The notes beneath the pieces were generated by a model, which did not search any database, had not been told where the DNA came from, and saw only the letters and a program-made list of their open reading frames with translations. DNA of 64,000 nucleotides, taken from contig OY730443.1 in the NCBI GenBank assembly GCA_963422705.1, positions 3,906,001 to 3,970,000 of the forward strand, read 5' to 3'. This DNA is from G963422705 sp963422705 (GTDB lineage Bacteria; Poribacteria; WGA-4E; WGA-3G). Of this stretch, positions 51,685 through 60,052 are shown piece after piece. Position 1 is the stretch's first letter. The number at the start of each line of letters is the position of its first letter. A program made the position numbers and the translations under genes.

Positions 51685-53940
51685 ATGAAAAAAAGGATAG
51701 CGATTTTTGCGACAATTGCATTGTGTTTCGCGATTCCGATGCAGGGGGGCGTTGCGAAGGAACTGACATTAGATGATATTTTTCCGCCCGCTCGGGTTGT
51801 GGATGTGCAGATTACGGTTGCGGCGGAAGAGTGGGATAAGATTCGCCATCAGTCGCGTAATTTTATGACTGCCCTCAATAAGAGCAGGCAGTTTAGCCCG
51901 ACGGAGAATCCGTATACTTACGTTGAAGCAAGTGTGACAATTGATGGCGTGTTTTTTCCGAAAGTCGGGCTCCGTAAAAAGGGGTTCATCGGTTCGCAGA
52001 GTACAACGCGTCCTTCACTAAAAATTAAACTGAACCACTTTGACAAAGCGGGCGAAATTGATGGGCTGAGGAACCTCACGTTGAATAATAACAAGCAAGA
52101 TGTGAGTTTGGTGAGCCAAATTATGGGATATGCGTTGTTTAACGCAGCGGGTTCGCCTGCCCCGCGTTGTGCTTACGCCAAGGTTACTGTTAACGGGTTA
52201 AATCTAGGTATCTATTCGCATGTGGAAACGATGCGTAAACCGTTGCTCAAACGCGCTTTCGGGAACAGCGATGGCCCTCTCTATGAAGGGACTGTGGTGG
52301 ATTTCCATGAAGGATGGGAGCAGAGTTTTGAGCATAAACGCGGGGATGATGTGCGGGGCCGGGAAAAAATTAATCAGTTGATTGAGGTATTGGCAGCTCG
52401 TGACGTCACGGAAGACACGATTGGTGAATTGGTGGATTTGGATACGTTTTACCGGTTCTGGGCGGTTGAGGGATTAATCGGTTTTTGGGACGGCTATTCC
52501 GGGAATAATAACAATTTTTTCATCTATCTAAACCCGGATACTGACAAATTTCACTTCATTCCATGGGGCGCCGACTCCGTTTTTACGAAGATGAGCAAAT
52601 TAGAATTCATGAATGATGCGCGCGCACCGATTTCGGTGAAGACGCAAGGGTTAATCGCGCACAAGTTGTATCAACTTGAATCCGGACGTGAACGCTATGC
52701 GGCGGCGATGTTAGCACTACTTGAGAAGCAGTGGGATGAAACGGCGATGCTAGCAGAGATAGATAGGATTTCTACGATGATAAGCCCGCATCTCATCCGT
52801 TCTCAACGTCGTTCTAAGCCGGAATGGAATAGAGAAGCGAGAGGGCGTAGAGGTAGAGGAGATGACGACGTCTCTTATGAAGATGCGCTTCAAGCGACTC
52901 GTGATTTTATTCGGCAGCGGCGCCCCGATATCATGAAGGAAATCAGTGGGGGCATGCCGATGTGGGAAAAGCGCCCGAACCCGCCCTTTATGATAGATGA
53001 TGACGGGAATTTCATGATGATGCGCGCGAAATTCCGTGAAGATACCCTGATAGGGGCAGTCGACACAGGCAACCTTGAGACGATTAAGCGCCACATTGCT
53101 CAAGGCGCCGATGTGAATGAGATAGATACGGACGCTGACATGCAGCCGTTGGCATGGGCAACATTGAGAGGTAAGGTAGAGGTTGTTGAATTGCTACTGC
53201 AGCATGGTGCCGATGTCAATCGCAAGACTGGAGATGGAGGCACCGCATTGCATCTTGCAGTGTTTCTAGGGTACGCCGATATCGCAGCCCTGTTGATGAA
53301 GGAAGGGGCAGATGTTACCCTGAAGAATGATGATGGGTACATCGCCTCAAGCGGGCTATGGGCACCTTGGGATATGACGAAGTTTATCATGGCAATCTAC
53401 GGGCTAGAGCTAGAGCGGGCAGCGGTAGAAGCCGGTAGAGCAAAAATTGCGGGGCTGTTTCAGATAGACGCGGCAACTTTACCAAAATCATCGGATGACG
53501 CAAAAGATGTGTGGGCAGCGGTGCACACGGGTAACCTCAACGTCCTCAAGGAGGTTTTAGCCGACGGTTTTGACGTGAATGCTAAAAATCCGCTGTTTGG
53601 CAGCACGTTATTGTCCACGGCAGCACTCATGGGGCATACAGAGGTTGTGGTGTTTTTGCTTGATAAGGGCGCAGATGTCACTGCTAAAAATTCGGATGGC
53701 GGTACGGCATTGCATAGCGCAGCGTTCTTGGGACGGGTAGAGACAACCAAAGCACTGCTAAAACGCGGTGCGGATGTTCACGCCCGGAGTAGTGATGGCG
53801 GTACACCGATAGAAGCTGCGACGCTTGACTGGGGGATAACACAGTTCATCCTCGGTATGCTTAAAATAGAAGTGGATAGAGAAGAAGTTGAGGCCGGTAG
53901 AGCAGAAGTCGTGGCGCTGCTTTCAGCGCATCAGGAATAA
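51685..53940 (+). CDS. CotH-kinase-fold and ankyrin-repeat fusion, secreted
   Basis: 751 residues. Signal peptide IAIFATIALCFAIPMQGGVA. Residues about 35-400 are a CotH-like domain: VDVQITVAAEEWDKIRHQSR, YVEASVTIDGVFFPKVGLRK, NLTLNNNKQDVSLVSQIMGY, NGLNLGIYSHVETMRKPLLK and FIPWGADSVF, typical of CotH, a spore-coat protein kinase-like family. From about 440 to the end are ankyrin repeats: GNLETIKRHIAQGADVNEI, GKVEVVELLLQHGADVN, GGTALHLAVFLGYADIAALL, GHTEVVVFLLDKGADV and GRVETTKALLKRGADV. The combination is unusual. A ribosome site AAGGAA stands before ATG 51685. It may act at the cell surface or on a host. Confidence 0.87.
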   Translation: MKKRIAIFATIALCFAIPMQGGVAKELTLDDIFPPARVVDVQITVAAEEWDKIRHQSRNFMTALNKSRQFSPTENPYTYVEASVTIDGVFFPKVGLRKKGFIGSQSTTRPSLKIKLNHFDKAGEIDGLRNLTLNNNKQDVSLVSQIMGYALFNAAGSPAPRCAYAKVTVNGLNLGIYSHVETMRKPLLKRAFGNSDGPLYEGTVVDFHEGWEQSFEHKRGDDVRGREKINQLIEVLAARDVTEDTIGELVDLDTFYRFWAVEGLIGFWDGYSGNNNNFFIYLNPDTDKFHFIPWGADSVFTKMSKLEFMNDARAPISVKTQGLIAHKLYQLESGRERYAAAMLALLEKQWDETAMLAEIDRISTMISPHLIRSQRRSKPEWNREARGRRGRGDDDVSYEDALQATRDFIRQRRPDIMKEISGGMPMWEKRPNPPFMIDDDGNFMMMRAKFREDTLIGAVDTGNLETIKRHIAQGADVNEIDTDADMQPLAWATLRGKVEVVELLLQHGADVNRKTGDGGTALHLAVFLGYADIAALLMKEGADVTLKNDDGYIASSGLWAPWDMTKFIMAIYGLELERAAVEAGRAKIAGLFQIDAATLPKSSDDAKDVWAAVHTGNLNVLKEVLADGFDVNAKNPLFGSTLLSTAALMGHTEVVVFLLDKGADVTAKNSDGGTALHSAAFLGRVETTKALLKRGADVHARSSDGGTPIEAATLDWGITQFILGMLKIEVDREEVEAGRAEVVALLSAHQE

Positions 53941-53997
53941 GATGTGCCTCTGAGAACTAAGCAAATTCTTGACACCTCATCGGATAAGGAGGGCGAC

Positions 53998-55962
53998 ATG
54001 GCAAAACAGATTGATTACGCTGATATCTTAGCAACCGGTTCATCTGAGATTTATGAGATTGAAACCCACGCGGCGGGGCCTGAAGGCAGTCTTCCGTTAA
54101 CAGCAGAGATGCTGTTGACGCGCCCAAGTGGCGATATATTCGGGTTGAGCCACAATACGGCGATGGGCTGGGCGCCGACGGAGCTGCGGCGTGAGGAATT
54201 TCTCATTCTCAGCACACAAGGTGGTATCCGTGCGCCGGATGGGAGCCCCATTGCGCTTGGATATCACACCGGGCATTGGGAAGTTGGGCTCCTGATGCAG
54301 GCAGTGGCAAATGAGTTGAAGCAGTTTCAGGCGATTCCGTTTGCGGGGTACTGCTCGGATCCGTGCGATGGGAGAACACAAGGGACTGTCGGGATGATGG
54401 ATAGCCTCGCGTATCGTAACGACGCTGCACAGGTTTTTCGGCGGCTTATCCGCTCCCTTCCGACGCGAAAAGGGGTGGTGGGGGTTGCGACTTGCGATAA
54501 AGGACTGCCCGCGATGATGATGGCGTTGGCCGCGATGCGGGAATTACCGGCGGTGCTTGTACCGGGGGGCGTGACGCTGCCACCGACGACAGGGGAGGAC
54601 GCAGGAAAAATACAAACCATCGGTGCACGTTTCGCACACGGTGAAATTAGTTTACAGGACGCGGCGGACATGGGCTGCCGCGCCTGCGCGACACCAGGCG
54701 GCGGTTGTCAATTCCTCGGAACGGCTGCCACCTCACAGGTTGTCGGTGAAGCGCTAGGGATGAGCCTCCCGCATAGCGCGTTGGCACCCTCCGGACAGAA
54801 TATCTGGTCCGATATGGGCAGGCGTTCCGCACGCGCGGTTGTCAACTTGGCAGCAAAAGGATTCACAATCAAGGACATCGTGACACCTGAAGCTATCCGC
54901 AACGCGATGGTGGTTCACGCCGCGTTTGGTGGTTCTACGAACCTCTTGTTGCATATCCCCGCCATCGCGCATGCAGCCGGACTTGAGCGGCCCACCGTAG
55001 ACGACTGGAATACAGTCAATCGCGCGGTACCGCGGCTTGTCGATGTGCTACCGAACGGCCCCGTCGGGCACCCAACCGTGCAAGTGTTTCTTGCAGGCGG
55101 TGTCCCCGAAGTGATGCTCCATCTCCGCGAATTGGGATGCCTCAACGAAGATGTCATGACGTCAACCGGTGAACCTCTCGGTAGAAACCTGGATTGTTGG
55201 AAGAACTCAGAACGGCGAACTCGGGTTCGGGAGATTTTGAAAGAACAAGATGGCGTTGAACCGGATGAGGTGATTCTCAGCCCCGATGCAGCGGCAAATG
55301 CGGGATTGAGTAGCACCGTCACTTTTCCACGCGGGAATCTCGCACCGGAAGGTTCTGTGATTAAAAGCACCGCGCTTGACCCGGCCGTTGTCGATGCCGA
55401 TGGGGTGTACCGGATGACAGGCCCCGCACGGGTTTTCGTGCGTGAATCCGACGCCATACGTGCTATTAAGCACAAAGGTGAGGGCAGCATCAAGCCCGGT
55501 GACGTGATGGTGCTCTGCTGCCGCGGGCCGCTCGGGACAGGCATGGAGGAGGTTTATCAACTCACCGCCGCCCTGAAACACCTCTCGTTTGGAAAGCAGA
55601 TTGCACTGATTACAGACGCGCGATTCTCCGGTGTCTCTACAGGCGCTTGCATTGGGCATGTGGGACCGGAGGCGCTTGCCGGTGGCCCCATCGGTAAAGT
55701 GCTTGATGGTGACATGATTCAGATTCAAATTGATACAAAACGGCTTGAGGGCAGCATCCAGCTAGTCGGGCATAAGGGTGAAAACTTTGGTGTCGAGGCA
55801 GGCACGCGGCTTTTGGCACAACGCGCGCCACGACGTGAACTCGAACCGGATACTGCCCTCCCCGACGATACGCGCTTATGGGCAGCCCTCCAAGCCGTTG
55901 GCGGTGGCACTTGGGGTGGGTGTGTGTATGATGTCGATGCGATTATCAACGCACTCTCTTAA
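53998..55962 (+). CDS. YjhG/YagF-type sugar acid dehydratase (IlvD/Edd family)
   Basis: 654 residues from ATG 53998 (AAGGAGG directly upstream), matching the 655-residue YjhG/YagF proteins. Iron-sulfur cluster cysteines: FAGYCSDPCDGRTQG, VGVATCDKGLPAMMMALAAM and PGGGCQFLGTAATSQVVGEA. AFGGSTNLLLHIPAIAHAAG is the conserved Asn-His region. E. coli YjhG and YagF dehydrate D-xylonate to 2-keto-3-deoxy-xylonate. It is in a cluster with vanZ, MBL, purE and rraA, and RraA-family aldolases split 2-keto sugars. A xylonate catabolic role is plausible but not certain, since substrate range within the family varies. Confidence 0.88.
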   Translation: MAKQIDYADILATGSSEIYEIETHAAGPEGSLPLTAEMLLTRPSGDIFGLSHNTAMGWAPTELRREEFLILSTQGGIRAPDGSPIALGYHTGHWEVGLLMQAVANELKQFQAIPFAGYCSDPCDGRTQGTVGMMDSLAYRNDAAQVFRRLIRSLPTRKGVVGVATCDKGLPAMMMALAAMRELPAVLVPGGVTLPPTTGEDAGKIQTIGARFAHGEISLQDAADMGCRACATPGGGCQFLGTAATSQVVGEALGMSLPHSALAPSGQNIWSDMGRRSARAVVNLAAKGFTIKDIVTPEAIRNAMVVHAAFGGSTNLLLHIPAIAHAAGLERPTVDDWNTVNRAVPRLVDVLPNGPVGHPTVQVFLAGGVPEVMLHLRELGCLNEDVMTSTGEPLGRNLDCWKNSERRTRVREILKEQDGVEPDEVILSPDAAANAGLSSTVTFPRGNLAPEGSVIKSTALDPAVVDADGVYRMTGPARVFVRESDAIRAIKHKGEGSIKPGDVMVLCCRGPLGTGMEEVYQLTAALKHLSFGKQIALITDARFSGVSTGACIGHVGPEALAGGPIGKVLDGDMIQIQIDTKRLEGSIQLVGHKGENFGVEAGTRLLAQRAPRRELEPDTALPDDTRLWAALQAVGGGTWGGCVYDVDAIINALS

Positions 55963-55975
55963 CGAGAGAACGCCC

Positions 55976-56410
55976 ATGCAAAAGTCATCCAACCAACAAC
56001 AGGGTTCCACATCCGGTATCAGCCGAAAAACCGTCAACTATTGGGCGCCACCGCTGCTCTATATGTGCCTAATTTTCATCATTTCGTCATTGGAGCAACC
56101 TCCGTTACCGATGCCGGAATTTGAATGGCTCACGATTGACAAACTATACCACTTCGTAGAATACGCTTTACTCGGCGCGATGTTAGCGTTCGCGTTTGTG
56201 AATGCCCCGCCGAGGCGGCTGCCACTGCGGTGGCGGTGGACGGCAGCCGCCATTGTCGCTATTCTCTACGGCGCGACTGATGAATGGCATCAAACCTTTG
56301 TTCCAGGTAGACTCGCGACTGTCGCAGACTGGGTTGCTGATGTCTTAGGTTCCATTGCTGGCGTTCTCAGCGTCTACTACTATATTCAAAGGAGAATAAA
56401 AAGGAATTAA
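55976..56410 (+). CDS. VanZ-like membrane protein
   Basis: 144 residues from ATG 55976. Four membrane helices: YWAPPLLYMCLIFIISS, FVEYALLGAMLAFAFV, WTAAAIVAILYGATDE and VADVLGSIAGVLSVYYY. The VanZ signature reads KLYHFVEYALLGAM and DEWHQTFVPGRLATVADWVADVLG. Function in resistance is known for VanZ of enterococci, but the family is broad. It starts 14 bp after the dehydratase stop, and the MBL gene starts 2 bp beyond its stop, so all three are co-transcribed. Confidence 0.88.
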   Translation: MQKSSNQQQGSTSGISRKTVNYWAPPLLYMCLIFIISSLEQPPLPMPEFEWLTIDKLYHFVEYALLGAMLAFAFVNAPPRRLPLRWRWTAAAIVAILYGATDEWHQTFVPGRLATVADWVADVLGSIAGVLSVYYYIQRRIKRN

Positions 56411-56411
56411 C

Positions 56412-57209
56412 ATGCATGCATTTGTTGATTTAAAGGTGCCTAAAGGGAGTGTCGCTGTTCATTGGTTTGAGCAGAGCAGCTTCGCATTGAAAGATTCGGG
56501 CGGCACGATTGTGCAGGTGGACCCGTATTTTCCGCGGGAGCGGCCCGCGGAACGGTTTATTTATACGGAATCGCCACTCAATGAATTTGAATTACCAACC
56601 GATTTCGTCTTGCTAACACATGCGCACGGTGACCACACCTGTTCTGAATCTATCAGGCGGATTTGGGAGACATCGGGTGCAACGCGATTTATTGGAACCG
56701 CTGAAAGCGTTAGCCAAATTTTGTCAGAAACGGATGTTGTAGAAGCGAACGTGTTAACAATCAGTGCAGGGGAATCTGTCGCGTTAACTGAAAAGGTGAC
56801 GGTGCATGCAGTTTACGCGAAACCGTCTGACGGCGATGCTGCCGCCGGGATTCCGCCACCGGATGTCATTCACTTGGGCTATGTGGTAGTAGCTGATGAT
56901 GTGACGCTTTACTTCAGCGGTGATGCGATTAATAATTTCGCGGAACATGCTGAACTGATTTCTGCGGTTGCGGTGCATGAACCGGATTTGGGCTTCATGA
57001 CAAACCACCCGACGGAAGGCGAGTTTCCGTTCTACGATGGATGCGTTAAAATGGCGACGCGCATCGGGCTGAAACATGTGGTTCCCGCGCATCGCTCCTG
57101 TTTTGTGACGCGCGATTACGACGCGGACGAATGGGCATCTCAATTTCCATTGGATGGCCCGAAACCGCTAATTATTCCGAGAAATTCACACATTCTTTAC
57201 ACAAATTGA
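56412..57209 (+). CDS. Metallo-beta-lactamase-fold hydrolase (UlaG-like)
   Basis: 265 residues. Metal motif LLTHAHGDHTCSESIRRIW (H-x-H-x-D-H), SVAVHWFEQSSFALKDSGGT at the start, ADDVTLYFSGDAINNF (third metal ligand region) and LKHVVPAHRSCF (final His). Close to the lactonase UlaG and RomA-type hydrolases. It probably opens or hydrolyses a lactone or phosphate ester. The ATG follows the VanZ stop by one base, an overlapping layout. Confidence 0.85.
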   Translation: MHAFVDLKVPKGSVAVHWFEQSSFALKDSGGTIVQVDPYFPRERPAERFIYTESPLNEFELPTDFVLLTHAHGDHTCSESIRRIWETSGATRFIGTAESVSQILSETDVVEANVLTISAGESVALTEKVTVHAVYAKPSDGDAAAGIPPPDVIHLGYVVVADDVTLYFSGDAINNFAEHAELISAVAVHEPDLGFMTNHPTEGEFPFYDGCVKMATRIGLKHVVPAHRSCFVTRDYDADEWASQFPLDGPKPLIIPRNSHILYTN

Positions 57210-57225
57210 GGTAATAGATACAGCT

Positions 57226-57753
57226 ATGGCGCTTAGAGAAGTGAAAACACCACTCGTTGGTATCGTAATGGGTAGTGATTCCGACTTGGAACAGATGGCA
57301 GAAGCAGCTAAGGTTTTAGAGGAATTTGAAGTCCCATTTGAAATAACAGTTTCTTCGGCGCATCGTTCGCCGGCTCGGACGCTTGCGTGGACGGAGAAAA
57401 TTAAGGCGGCGGGGGGCAAAGTTATTATTGCGGGCGCGGGACGTGCGGCGCATCTGGCCGGTGTCATCGCTGCGCACACAACGCTTCCCGTGATTGGTGT
57501 ACCCATTGATGGTGGGGCGCTCAACGGTGTTGACGCGCTTTACGCAACTGTGCAGATGCCGCCGGGCATTCCTGTGGGGACGATGGCCATTGGCGCCGGA
57601 GGCGCGAGGAATGCAGGGCTATTTGCAGTACAAATTTTGGCACGTCAATTCCCCGAAGTTGATGAAAAGTTATTAGCCTATAAAAAGAAGTTAAGCGATG
57701 GTGTCGCTGAGAAAGCGGCGCGATTGGCAGAAGTAGGGTATAAGAATTATTGA
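57226..57753 (+). CDS. purE: 5-(carboxyamino)imidazole ribonucleotide mutase PurE
   Basis: 175 residues. It moves the carboxyl group of N5-CAIR to give CAIR in purine synthesis. Motifs: VGIVMGSDSDLEQMAEAAKV, VSSAHRSPARTLAWTE (catalytic His and substrate loop), IIAGAGRAAHLAGVIAAHTT, PVIGVPIDGGALNGVDALYA and VGTMAIGAGGARNAGLFAV, a class I PurE. purK is not adjacent. The start is ATG 57226, 16 bp after the MBL stop. Confidence 0.94.
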   Translation: MALREVKTPLVGIVMGSDSDLEQMAEAAKVLEEFEVPFEITVSSAHRSPARTLAWTEKIKAAGGKVIIAGAGRAAHLAGVIAAHTTLPVIGVPIDGGALNGVDALYATVQMPPGIPVGTMAIGAGGARNAGLFAVQILARQFPEVDEKLLAYKKKLSDGVAEKAARLAEVGYKNY

Positions 57754-57765
57754 GGAACCGATGTC

Positions 57766-58461
57766 ATGGAAAATAAGGGACACAACGTAGAACAGCATCG
57801 CTGTTCTGAGGATGCAGAACTGTTTGACATGATGGAAAAGCAGTTATACACCGCCGTGATTTCGGACGCGCTTGATGGTGTCGGGTATCGCCAGCAGGTT
57901 CTGACACATACCATTAGGCCCTTGTACCCGGAGGCAGTCGTTGCCGGCCGGGCAATGCCCGTGCTGTGCGTAGATGTCTATGAGGTTTCTGATGCACCTT
58001 ACCAAAAAGAAATTGAAGCCGTGGATAGCCTCTCACGCGACAGTGTGCTGCTCTGTTCGACGAATGGGAGTATCCGAAACTGCTTTTGGGGCGAGCTGCT
58101 ATCGACAGCAGCACGTGCAAAAGGCGGACGTGGGGCTGTCATTGAAGGGTTCATCCGGGATGCCCGTCAGATTATGCAGATGCGTTTCCCTGTTTTTATG
58201 ACGGGGTTCTCCCCCGTCGATTCTAACGGACGGGGTGAGGTAATCGCGTATAACGTCCCCATTCAATGTGGCGGGGTGCAGGTGAATCCCGGGGACATCG
58301 TTTTCGGGGATATTGATGGCGTTGTCGTAATCCCGCAAGTCGTGGAAACGGACGTCATTGCGGCTGCCGTCGAAAAGGTGGGCGGTGAGAACCGAACGCG
58401 CGACGCGATTCGAGCAGGTACAACGCTCCGCGAGGTTTATGATAAATATGGGATTTTGTGA
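57766..58461 (+). CDS. RraA-family protein (possible 4-carboxy-4-hydroxy-2-oxoadipate/keto-sugar aldolase)
   Basis: 231 residues. TAVISDALDGVGYRQQVLTH at the N-terminus, VAGRAMPVLCVDVYEV, LLSTAARAKGGRGAVIEGFI, RDARQIMQMRFPVFMTGFSP and NPGDIVFGDIDGVVVIPQVV are family motifs, with the Gly-Asp-x-Asp-Gly metal and substrate region. Some members are RNase E inhibitors, many others are HMG/CHA aldolases cleaving pyruvate-derived products. In this operon with a sugar acid dehydratase an aldolase role is more likely. An 11-bp gap follows purE. Confidence 0.85.
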   Translation: MENKGHNVEQHRCSEDAELFDMMEKQLYTAVISDALDGVGYRQQVLTHTIRPLYPEAVVAGRAMPVLCVDVYEVSDAPYQKEIEAVDSLSRDSVLLCSTNGSIRNCFWGELLSTAARAKGGRGAVIEGFIRDARQIMQMRFPVFMTGFSPVDSNGRGEVIAYNVPIQCGGVQVNPGDIVFGDIDGVVVIPQVVETDVIAAAVEKVGGENRTRDAIRAGTTLREVYDKYGIL

Positions 58462-58470
58462 GGAGGAAAA

Positions 58471-58487
58471 ATGATTTATCTCTCTTC
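58471..58487 (+). pseudogene. Start of a gene cut off by IS copy 3
   Basis: Directly after the RraA stop stands AGGAGG, 5 nt, then ATG ATT TAT CTC TCT, the start of a protein MIYLS. The left end of the IS then begins and a TAG follows at 58507. The rest of the gene is not on the other side of the IS, where the C25 gene comes from the opposite strand. So insertion came with a deletion, or the ORF never extended. Confidence 0.45.
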
Positions 58488-58554
58488 CCGTCAAAACCCC
58501 ATCCTTTAGGTTGGGGATGTAGACGGGCGTGAAGGGGGAGAATCAGTCCCTGCG

Positions 58555-58578
58555 CGTAGCACCGAACCGCCGTTTGTT
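58555..58578 (+). repeat. Palindromic element in the leader of IS copy 3 (family copy 4, diverged)
   Basis: CGTAGCACCGAACCGCC then GTTTGTTTG: the same order of CGTAG, GAACCGCC and GTTT as in the other copies, with changes in the 3' arm. It is followed by TTTGTTTG/CAAACAAA, another inverted repeat. It is not in a gene. Confidence 0.45.
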
Positions 58579-58611
58579 TGACTTTTCCAAACAAATGTGG
58601 TATCATTAATA

Positions 58612-58694
58612 GTATCAAGTTGGCAGACAGTTTCAGCAGAATCGCAAGGTTCTGTCTCTGCCTACCCACTGAAATGGGGTTAAAGACTTGATAC
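58612..58694 (+). ncRNA. 83-nt structured leader of tnpB with pseudoknot (copy 3)
   Basis: P1 GTATCAAGT/ACTTGATAC (58612-58620/58686-58694); P2 GGCAGA/TCTGCC; P3 CAGAA/TTCTG around the same loop TCGCAAGG; pseudoknot GTTTCAG (58630-58636) with CTGAAAT (58669-58675). P3 and the pseudoknot differ in sequence from copies 1 and 2 but keep pairing (double changes). The loop and the CTGCCTACCCACT stretch are identical. ATG 58705 is again 10 nt downstream. Confidence 0.75.
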
Positions 58695-58890
58695 TTGATA
58701 GCCCATGAAAACCTATAAATATAAAATTGGCAATCAATCTAATACCATCCGCATTGGAAATCTGCTTGACGATATGTGGCAGGTGCATGTGTATTTCCAT
58801 AAGTGGCAGCGTCACCGGTATAAAGCTGGTTTGCCGTATGCGAACTATCATGCATCTTGTGCCCACCTCACCGAGTTGAAGCGAACGAAG

Positions 58891-58952
58891 TTGGGGAGTA
58901 AATGGTAGAAACATCGTATCCAAAGGATACGATATTCTACCTATCTCCCCAA
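58891..58952 (+). repeat. 62-bp nested palindrome in tnpB copy 3
   Basis: Outer arms TTGGGGAG (58891-58898) / CTCCCCAA (58945-58952); middle GGTAGAA / TTCTACC; inner ATCGTATCC / GGATACGAT around AAA. It contains the TAG that ends the first part of tnpB and shifts the frame. Confidence 0.8.
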
Positions 58953-58983
58953 CCACGCATCCCCATTGGAAGGCATTGCCGAA

Positions 58984-59007
58984 GCGTAGGGCGAAACCGC
59001 CGTTTCG
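58984..59007 (+). repeat. 24-bp palindromic insertion in tnpB copy 3 (family copy 5)
   Basis: CGTAGGGCGAAACCGCC then GTTTCGC, arms GGCGAAAC / GTTTCGCC around CGCC. It gives RRAKPPFR in frame. Expected uninterrupted reading: ALPK-QAMQEEL. Confidence 0.75.
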
Positions 59008-59961
59008 CCAAGCAATGCAAGAGGAACTGAAACGCATTGATAGAGCCTATCTGCGTTTTTTCAAGAAACTTGGTGGCAGACCGAAAATCAAAAAGCGTCA
59101 CAAGTTCAAATCCATCACCTTTCCCGGACACGCCGGGTATTCCTTGTTTGAGCATCGTATCACGCTGACTTTCCGTAACTGGAATCCTCAGACGCGTCAG
59201 TGGCAGTTTGATAAAGTGCCAACTACGTTTCATAAGTACCGCCAGTGGCATGGAAAACTTAGGCGTATCACAATCAAACGTGATAATTGTGGCGACTATT
59301 GGCTTTACATCATAACGGATGACACAGATTTTAGCCCGCTGCCGACAACAGGTGAAAGCGTTGGGGCAGACTTCGGACTCTCATCGTACTTGACACTTAG
59401 CACGGGTGAGAAAATACACCACCCGCAACCTTTGAAACAGTCCTTGAAGAAACTTCGGACGCTCAATAAAGCGTTTTCTCGTAAAGTTAAAGGTTCTAAC
59501 GGGTGGTGGCGGTGTGTCCGGCAACTCGCACGTCTGTATCGGAAAATTAGCAACCACCGCAAAGACTTTCACTGGCAACTGGCAAGTGAACTTTGTAAAA
59601 AGTTTGATAGGATTTTCCTTGAGACGTTGAACCTTGACGGCATGAAACGCCTGTGGGGGCGTAAAGTCTCGGACCTCGCCTTCTCCCAGTTTGTTCAGAT
59701 ATTGGAATATAAGTGTCAAAAACATAAACGTCTTTTCAAACAAATCGGACAATGGACTGCCACCACGAAACCGTGTCGTGATTGTGGATATCATAACGAA
59801 AATCTCACAGTGAAGGACAGGCAGTGGACATGCCCCGACTGTGGTTCACACCACGATAGGGATGTAAACGCTGCGCGAAACATTTTGCGGGCAGGGATAG
59901 CCGTTACCTAACGATATGCCTTGTATCCACTAATGAGCAGGATACAGGGGAAATGCCCGTA

Positions 59962-60052
59962 GGTGGAGCGACAGTAAGACGGTTGACTCTATGAGAAAAA
60001 CGCAGTTGCTATGAAACCGAAGCCCCACGCTTTCGCGTGTGGGTGCTATCAC
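59962..60052 (+). ncRNA. Probable TnpB omega RNA scaffold, 3' part (IS copy 3 right end)
   Basis: The last 91 bp of the element: GTGGAGCGACAGTAAGACGG, then the hairpin in GAAGCCCCACGC-TTTC-GCGTGTGGG and TGCTATCAC. The same block is kept in the miniature element at 11351-11440. The guide would begin at 60053 (CGTAAGACTGCCAATTTCCC), the 3' end of the C25 gene on its template side. Confidence 0.55.

Larger units (their letters stand above)
58705..59911 (+). pseudogene. tnpB: TnpB RNA-guided nuclease, disrupted (IS copy 3)
   Basis: The N-terminal 67 residues (KTYKYKIGNQSNTIRIGNLL...) run to a TAG at 58906 inside a 62-bp palindromic insertion. The rest is open in another frame from about 58952 to 59911: VGADFGLSSYLTL (RuvC-I Asp), FLETLNLDGMKRLWG (Glu), CRDCGYH...CPDCGSH ribbon and HHDRDVNAARNIL (RuvC-III Asp). 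Behind THPHWKALPK the block RRAKPPFR (8 codons, 58984-59007) is the palindromic insertion, then QAMQEELKRIDRAY resumes. All active-site residues persist, so decay is recent. Confidence 0.85.
58476..60052 (+). mobile_element. IS200/IS605-family tnpB-only element, copy 3 (diverged)
   Basis: Left end at TTATC (58476) with hairpin CCCGTC/GACGGG outer and CCCC...GGGG inner (CATCCTTTAGGTT loop); right end GAAGCCCCACGC-TTTC-GCGTGTGGG then GTGCTATCAC at 60052. It has the same plan as copies 1 and 2 and the same 83-nt leader, but its tnpB is clearly different. The right end overlaps the stop codon of the converging C25 peptidase gene. tnpB is disrupted. Confidence 0.8.

Noticed and set aside
53944..53997. 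Longer start of the dehydratase
   Set aside because: AAGGAGG lies directly before ATG 53998 and homologues have about 655 residues.
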